Positions 60,204-64,000 of a stretch of DNA of 64,000 nucleotides are shown one piece after another. Source of the stretch: JBBRVW01 sp963784645 (GTDB lineage: Bacteria > Actinomycetota > Actinomycetes > JACCUZ01); assembly GCA_963784645.1 (NCBI GenBank), contig CAWARY010000015.1:638947-702946 (forward strand), read 5' to 3'. The position numbers were made by a program, and so were the translations under genes. Positions within the stretch are counted from its first letter, which is position 1; each line of letters starts with the position of its first letter. The notes under the pieces are model-generated. The model saw only the letters and a list, made by a program, of their open reading frames with translations. It made no database searches and had not been told where the DNA came from.

Positions 60204-60572
60204 TTACAGCACCTCCGGCGCGAGCGAGATGATGCGCATGAAGCGCTTGTCGCGCAGCTCACGGCCGACGGGGCCGAAGATGCGCGTGCCGCGCGGGTCC
60301 CCGCCGTCCCTGATGAGGACGGCGGCGTTCTCGTCGAAGCGGATGTACGAGCCGTCGGGACGCCGGCGCTCCTTGCTGGTGCGCACGATGACGGCCTTGA
60401 CGACCTCGCCCTTCTTGACGTTGCCACCGGGGATGGCGTCCTTGACGGTCGCCACGATGACGTCACCGATGCCGGCGTAGCGCCGCCCTGAGCCGCCGAG
60501 CACGCGGATGCACAGCAGCACCTTGGCACCCGTGTTGTCGGCGACACGCAGTCGCGACTCCTGCTGGATCAC
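60204..60572 (-). CDS. rplN: 50S ribosomal protein uL14
   Basis: The 122-residue protein begins IQQESRLRVADNTGAKVLLCIRVLGG and includes FGPVGRELRDKRFMRIISLAPEVL at the end. It lies at the subunit interface. It starts with GTG, 87 bp after rpsQ. Confidence 0.98.
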   Translation of the reverse strand: MIQQESRLRVADNTGAKVLLCIRVLGGSGRRYAGIGDVIVATVKDAIPGGNVKKGEVVKAVIVRTSKERRRPDGSYIRFDENAAVLIRDGGDPRGTRIFGPVGRELRDKRFMRIISLAPEVL

Positions 60573-60659
60573 TTCTCACTCCTGATCGTCGCGCCGGTTC
60601 TCTCGCGAGCCTGGCGGAACGGATGGGTTGTCGGCCTTCGGCCTCCGAGGAGGCCTTGG

Positions 60660-60953
60660 CTACTTCGCCTTCTCAATGACTTCGACGACCCGCCAGCGCT
60701 TGGTGGCCGACAGCGGGCGGGTCTCCATGAGCAGGACCCGGTCGCCGACGCCGCAGGCGTTCTCCTCGTCGTGCGCCTTGAGACTGCTGGTGCGGCGGAT
60801 GACCTTGCCGTACAGCGCGTGCTTGACGCGGTCCTCGACGGCGACGACGACGGTCTTGTCCATCTTGTCGCTGGTGACGAGGCCCTCACGGGTCTTGCGG
60901 AAGCCGCGCGTGGCGGTCTCGGTGCTGGTGCTCATCTCTGCCTTCTCGCTCAT
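60660..60953 (-). CDS. rpsQ: 30S ribosomal protein uS17
   Basis: The 97-residue protein has REGLVTSDKMDKTVVVAVEDRVKH and HDEENACGVGDRVLLMETRPLSATKRWRVVEV. The first 20 residues are a Ser/Thr-rich tail. The ATG overlaps the rpmC stop as ATGA. Confidence 0.97.
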   Translation of the reverse strand: MSEKAEMSTSTETATRGFRKTREGLVTSDKMDKTVVVAVEDRVKHALYGKVIRRTSSLKAHDEENACGVGDRVLLMETRPLSATKRWRVVEVIEKAK

Positions 60954-61204
60954 GCCGTGGCCCCGGTGTCAGATTCGGCCGCCTCGACGGTGCCGATGCC
61001 GAGCTCGCGCTCACGCATGATCGTGTAGATCCGGGCGATGTCCTTGCGGACGGCGTTGAGCCGGCCGTGGCTCTCGAGCTGGCCGGTGGCCGCCTGGAAC
61101 CGGAGGTTGAACAGCTCCTCCTTGGCCTCCCGGAGCTTGGTGGCGAGCTCGTCGTCCTCCAGGGTGCGCATCGGGGCTGCGAGCTTGTTCGTCGTGCTGC
61201 TCAT
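60950..61204 (-). CDS. rpmC: 50S ribosomal protein uL29
   Basis: The 84-residue protein has LEDDELATKLREAKEELFNLRFQAATGQLES and ARIYTIMRERELG. It lies at the tunnel exit and docks SRP and trigger factor. The ATG at 61204 overlaps the rplP stop by one base; the longer frame is a shadow. Confidence 0.97.
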   Translation of the reverse strand: MSSTTNKLAAPMRTLEDDELATKLREAKEELFNLRFQAATGQLESHGRLNAVRKDIARIYTIMRERELGIGTVEAAESDTGATA

Positions 61205-61617
61205 CAGACCTCCTCGCGCCGGACGAACCGGCACTTCATCGGGAGCTTGTGCATGGCGCGCCGCATCGCCTCTTTGGCGATCGGCTCCGGGACACCGGAC
61301 AGCTCGAACATGACGCGGCCCGGCTTGACGTTGGCGATCCACCACTCGGGCGAACCCTTGCCGGAGCCCATGCGGGTCTCGGCCGGCTTCTTGGTCAGCG
61401 GGCGGTCGGGGTAGATGTTGATCCACACCTTGCCGCCACGCTTGATGTGCCGGGTCATCGCGATACGCGCCGACTCGATCTGCCGGTTCGTGACGTACGC
61501 CGGCTCCACGGCCTGGATGCCGTAGTCGCCGAACGTCACGCGGGTGCCGCCCTTGGCAGCGCCGGTGCGACCCGGGTGGTGCTGCTTGCGGTGCTTGACC
61601 CTGCGCGGGATGAGCAT
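61204..61617 (-). CDS. rplP: 50S ribosomal protein uL16
   Basis: The 137-residue protein begins MLIPRRVKHRKQHHPGRTG and has the ARIAMTRHIKRGGKVWINIYPDRPLTKKPAETRMGSGKG core near the A site. The ATG at 61617 lies 2 bp after rpsC. Confidence 0.98.
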   Translation of the reverse strand: MLIPRRVKHRKQHHPGRTGAAKGGTRVTFGDYGIQAVEPAYVTNRQIESARIAMTRHIKRGGKVWINIYPDRPLTKKPAETRMGSGKGSPEWWIANVKPGRVMFELSGVPEPIAKEAMRRAMHKLPMKCRFVRREEV

Positions 61618-61619
61618 GG

Positions 61620-62447
61620 TCAGGCCTCCGTTCCGGTGGTCGGGGCAGCCTCGGCCGCGGGCGCCGCGGCAGCGGGGGCCTCGGTCGTCGGAGCCGTCGC
61701 CTCGGCCGGCGCACCCTCGTCCCGGCGCGCCGGACGCGCCGTTCGGGCCGGGCGCTGGCGCTGGGCCATCCGGGCCGCGGCCTGCGCCGCGTCGCGCTCG
61801 GCCTTGGTGGCCGACGCGTCGCCCTTGTAGATCCAGACCTTCACGCCGATCCGGCCGAACGTCGTCTTGGCCTCGTAGAAGCCGTAGTCGATGTTGGCGC
61901 GCAGCGTGTGCAGCGGGACGCGACCCTCGCGGTAGAACTCCGAGCGCGACATCTCCGCACCGCCGAGGCGACCCGAGCACTGCACCCGGATGCCCTTGGC
62001 GCCGGCCTTCATCGTGGTCTGCATCGACTTGCGCATCGCGCGACGGAAGGACACCCGGCTGGACAGCTGCTCGGCGACACCCTGTGCGACGAGCTGGGCG
62101 TCGACCTCGGGGTTCTTCACCTCGAGGATGTTCAGCTGCACCTGCTTGTTGGTGAGCTTCTCGAGGTCGCCGCGGATGCGATCGGCCTCGGCTCCGCGGC
62201 GACCGATGACGATGCCGGGCCGGGCGGTGTGGATGTCGACGCGGACGCGGTCGCGGGTGCGCTCGATCTCGACGCGGCTGATGCCGGCGCGCTCCATGCC
62301 CTTGGACATGAGGCGGCGGATCGCCACGTCTTCCTTGACGTAGTCGCGGTAGCGCTGGCCCTCGCTCGTGCTGTCCGCGAACCACCGACTCTTGTGGTCC
62401 GTCGAGATGCCCAGGCGGAACCCGTGGGGGTTGACCTTCTGGCCCAC
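61620..62447 (-). CDS. rpsC: 30S ribosomal protein uS3 with C-terminal tail
   Basis: The 275-residue protein begins GQKVNPHGFRLG and has the KH domain segment RPGIVIGRRGAEADRIRGDLEKLTNK. It forms part of the mRNA entry helicase. After about residue 218 there is a low-complexity Ala/Glu/Thr/Pro tail of some 55 residues (RPARTARPARRDEG then APAAAAPAAEAAP), longer than in E. coli. The GTG overlaps the rplV stop by one base. Confidence 0.97.
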   Translation of the reverse strand: MGQKVNPHGFRLGISTDHKSRWFADSTSEGQRYRDYVKEDVAIRRLMSKGMERAGISRVEIERTRDRVRVDIHTARPGIVIGRRGAEADRIRGDLEKLTNKQVQLNILEVKNPEVDAQLVAQGVAEQLSSRVSFRRAMRKSMQTTMKAGAKGIRVQCSGRLGGAEMSRSEFYREGRVPLHTLRANIDYGFYEAKTTFGRIGVKVWIYKGDASATKAERDAAQAAARMAQRQRPARTARPARRDEGAPAEATAPTTEAPAAAAPAAEAAPTTGTEA

Positions 62448-62878
62448 TATCGGGTCCTCCTCTTCGTGCTCGTGCTACGGGTGCTCGTCTTCTCCGCGCG
62501 CTCGGGGCGCTGGGCGACGATCACGGTGATGTGGCTGGTGCGCTTGCGGACGCGGAACGCGCGGCCCTGGGCACGCGGCCGGAACCGCTTCAGGGTCGGG
62601 CCCTCGTCGACGTACGCCTCGCGCACGACGAGCTCCTCGACGTCGAGCCGGCGGCTCTCCTGCTCGGCGGCGTACCGGGCGTTGGCGACCGCGCTGGCGA
62701 CGACCTTGTAGACCGGCTCGCTGGCGGACTGCGGTGAGAACCGCAGGACGGCGAGGGCCTGGTCGGCGGACATCCCGCGGACCAGGTCGATGACCCGGCG
62801 GGCCTTCATCGGGGTGACGCGGACATAGCGGGCCTGGGCCCGTGCTGTCGGCAGCTCGTTGACGACGTCGTCAGCCAC
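62447..62878 (-). CDS. rplV: 50S ribosomal protein uL22
   Basis: The 143-residue protein has RYVRVTPMKARRVIDLVRGMSADQALAVLRFSP and the tunnel loop TLKRFRPRAQGRAFRVRKRTSHITVIV. A Lys/Arg/Ser/Thr-rich tail of about 20 residues follows. Its GTG start overlaps the end of rpsS by 8 bp. Confidence 0.97.
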   Translation of the reverse strand: MADDVVNELPTARAQARYVRVTPMKARRVIDLVRGMSADQALAVLRFSPQSASEPVYKVVASAVANARYAAEQESRRLDVEELVVREAYVDEGPTLKRFRPRAQGRAFRVRKRTSHITVIVAQRPERAEKTSTRSTSTKRRTR

Positions 62879-63152
62879 GGCGGGCCCTCCGGTCGTCCTT
62901 GACGTGCCCGCGGAAGGTCCGTGTCGGGGCGAACTCGCCGAGCTTGTGCCCGACCATCGCCTCGGTCACGAACACCGGCACGTGCTTGCGCCCGTCGTGG
63001 ACGGCGATCGTGTGGCCGAGCATGGCCGGCACGATCATGGAGCGCCTCGACCACGTCTTGATGACGTTCTTGGTGCCCTTGTCGTTCTGGACGTCCACCT
63101 TCTTGATGAGGTGGCCGTCCACGAAGGGGCCCTTCTTGAGGGAACGCGGCAT
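62871..63152 (-). CDS. rpsS: 30S ribosomal protein uS19
   Basis: The 93-residue protein has PRSLKKGPFVDGHLIKKVDVQNDKGTK and HTIAVHDGRKHVPVFVTEAMVGHKLGEFAPTRTFRGH. It lies in the head of the small subunit. It follows rplB by 16 bp. Confidence 0.98.
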   Translation of the reverse strand: MPRSLKKGPFVDGHLIKKVDVQNDKGTKNVIKTWSRRSMIVPAMLGHTIAVHDGRKHVPVFVTEAMVGHKLGEFAPTRTFRGHVKDDRRARRG

Positions 63153-63168
63153 GGGTCCAGTACTCCGA

Positions 63169-64000
<832 letters not shown>

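Overview
The window is high-GC actinobacterial chromosome, most likely from a Nocardioidaceae-type member of the Propionibacteriales. This rests on composition, frequent GTG starts, and gene order. The run guaB3-guaB-anti-sigma-sigD-bldM, groEL-groES, tsaD-rimI-tsaB, tsaE-alr-nnr-acpS, glmS, glmM-rpsI-rplM, truA-rplQ-rpoA-rpsD-rpsK-rpsM-rpmJ-infA, map-adk-secY and the spc/S10 ribosomal genes follows the Mycobacterium tuberculosis Rv3410c-Rv3460c region and, for the bldM part, Streptomyces, as I remember those maps. Nearly all conserved genes lie on the minus strand, so transcription runs from high to low coordinates.

Region by region. 1-2180: a secreted M4 zinc protease cut by the window edge. 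2181-7159: a compact unit in which a BldM-type regulator, an ECF sigma factor, its membrane anti-sigma partner and two IMP-dehydrogenase-family proteins follow each other. 7285-9262: a repeat protein and a MerR regulator with a cobalamin-type C-terminus. 9263-10159: a long gap with a 110-bp repeat array and two kinds of dispersed hairpin. 10160-12416: groES-groEL under two CIRCE operators. 12451-14778: a GAF-GGDEF diguanylate cyclase divergent from a methyltransferase. 14775-19383: cation exchanger, tsaD, ATP-grasp, rimI, tsaB and a small P-loop kinase. 19384-25799: an accessory island (SOS-boxed HNH protein, MraY paralogue, NUDIX, YdeI-like, VOC, DHFR-like, beta-hydroxyacid dehydrogenase) that separates tsaB from tsaE. 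25800-30984: a tightly overlapping operon acpS-nnr-alr-hydrolase-udg-tsaE. 31069-38271: a PhoX-like phosphatase, glmS, coaA, glmM, rpsI and rplM. 38417-47172: a secreted M14 carboxypeptidase, a large secreted GH13 amylase, an ABC-F ATPase, a small ferredoxin-like-fold protein and a P-loop kinase. 47183-52359: the alpha operon with truA. 52640-64000: map-adk-secY and the spc/S10 ribosomal genes, ending two codons inside rplB.

The most unusual coding feature is ribosomal protein bL17, which carries a 190-residue C-terminal extension made of a Lys/Ala linker and two copies of a 55-60 residue module. Other notable items are an SOS box centred on the start codon of a probably leaderless HNH gene, two dispersed intergenic hairpin families, and a perfect 14-bp inverted repeat just upstream of the infA promoter. 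No tRNA, rRNA, CRISPR array or transposase was found.
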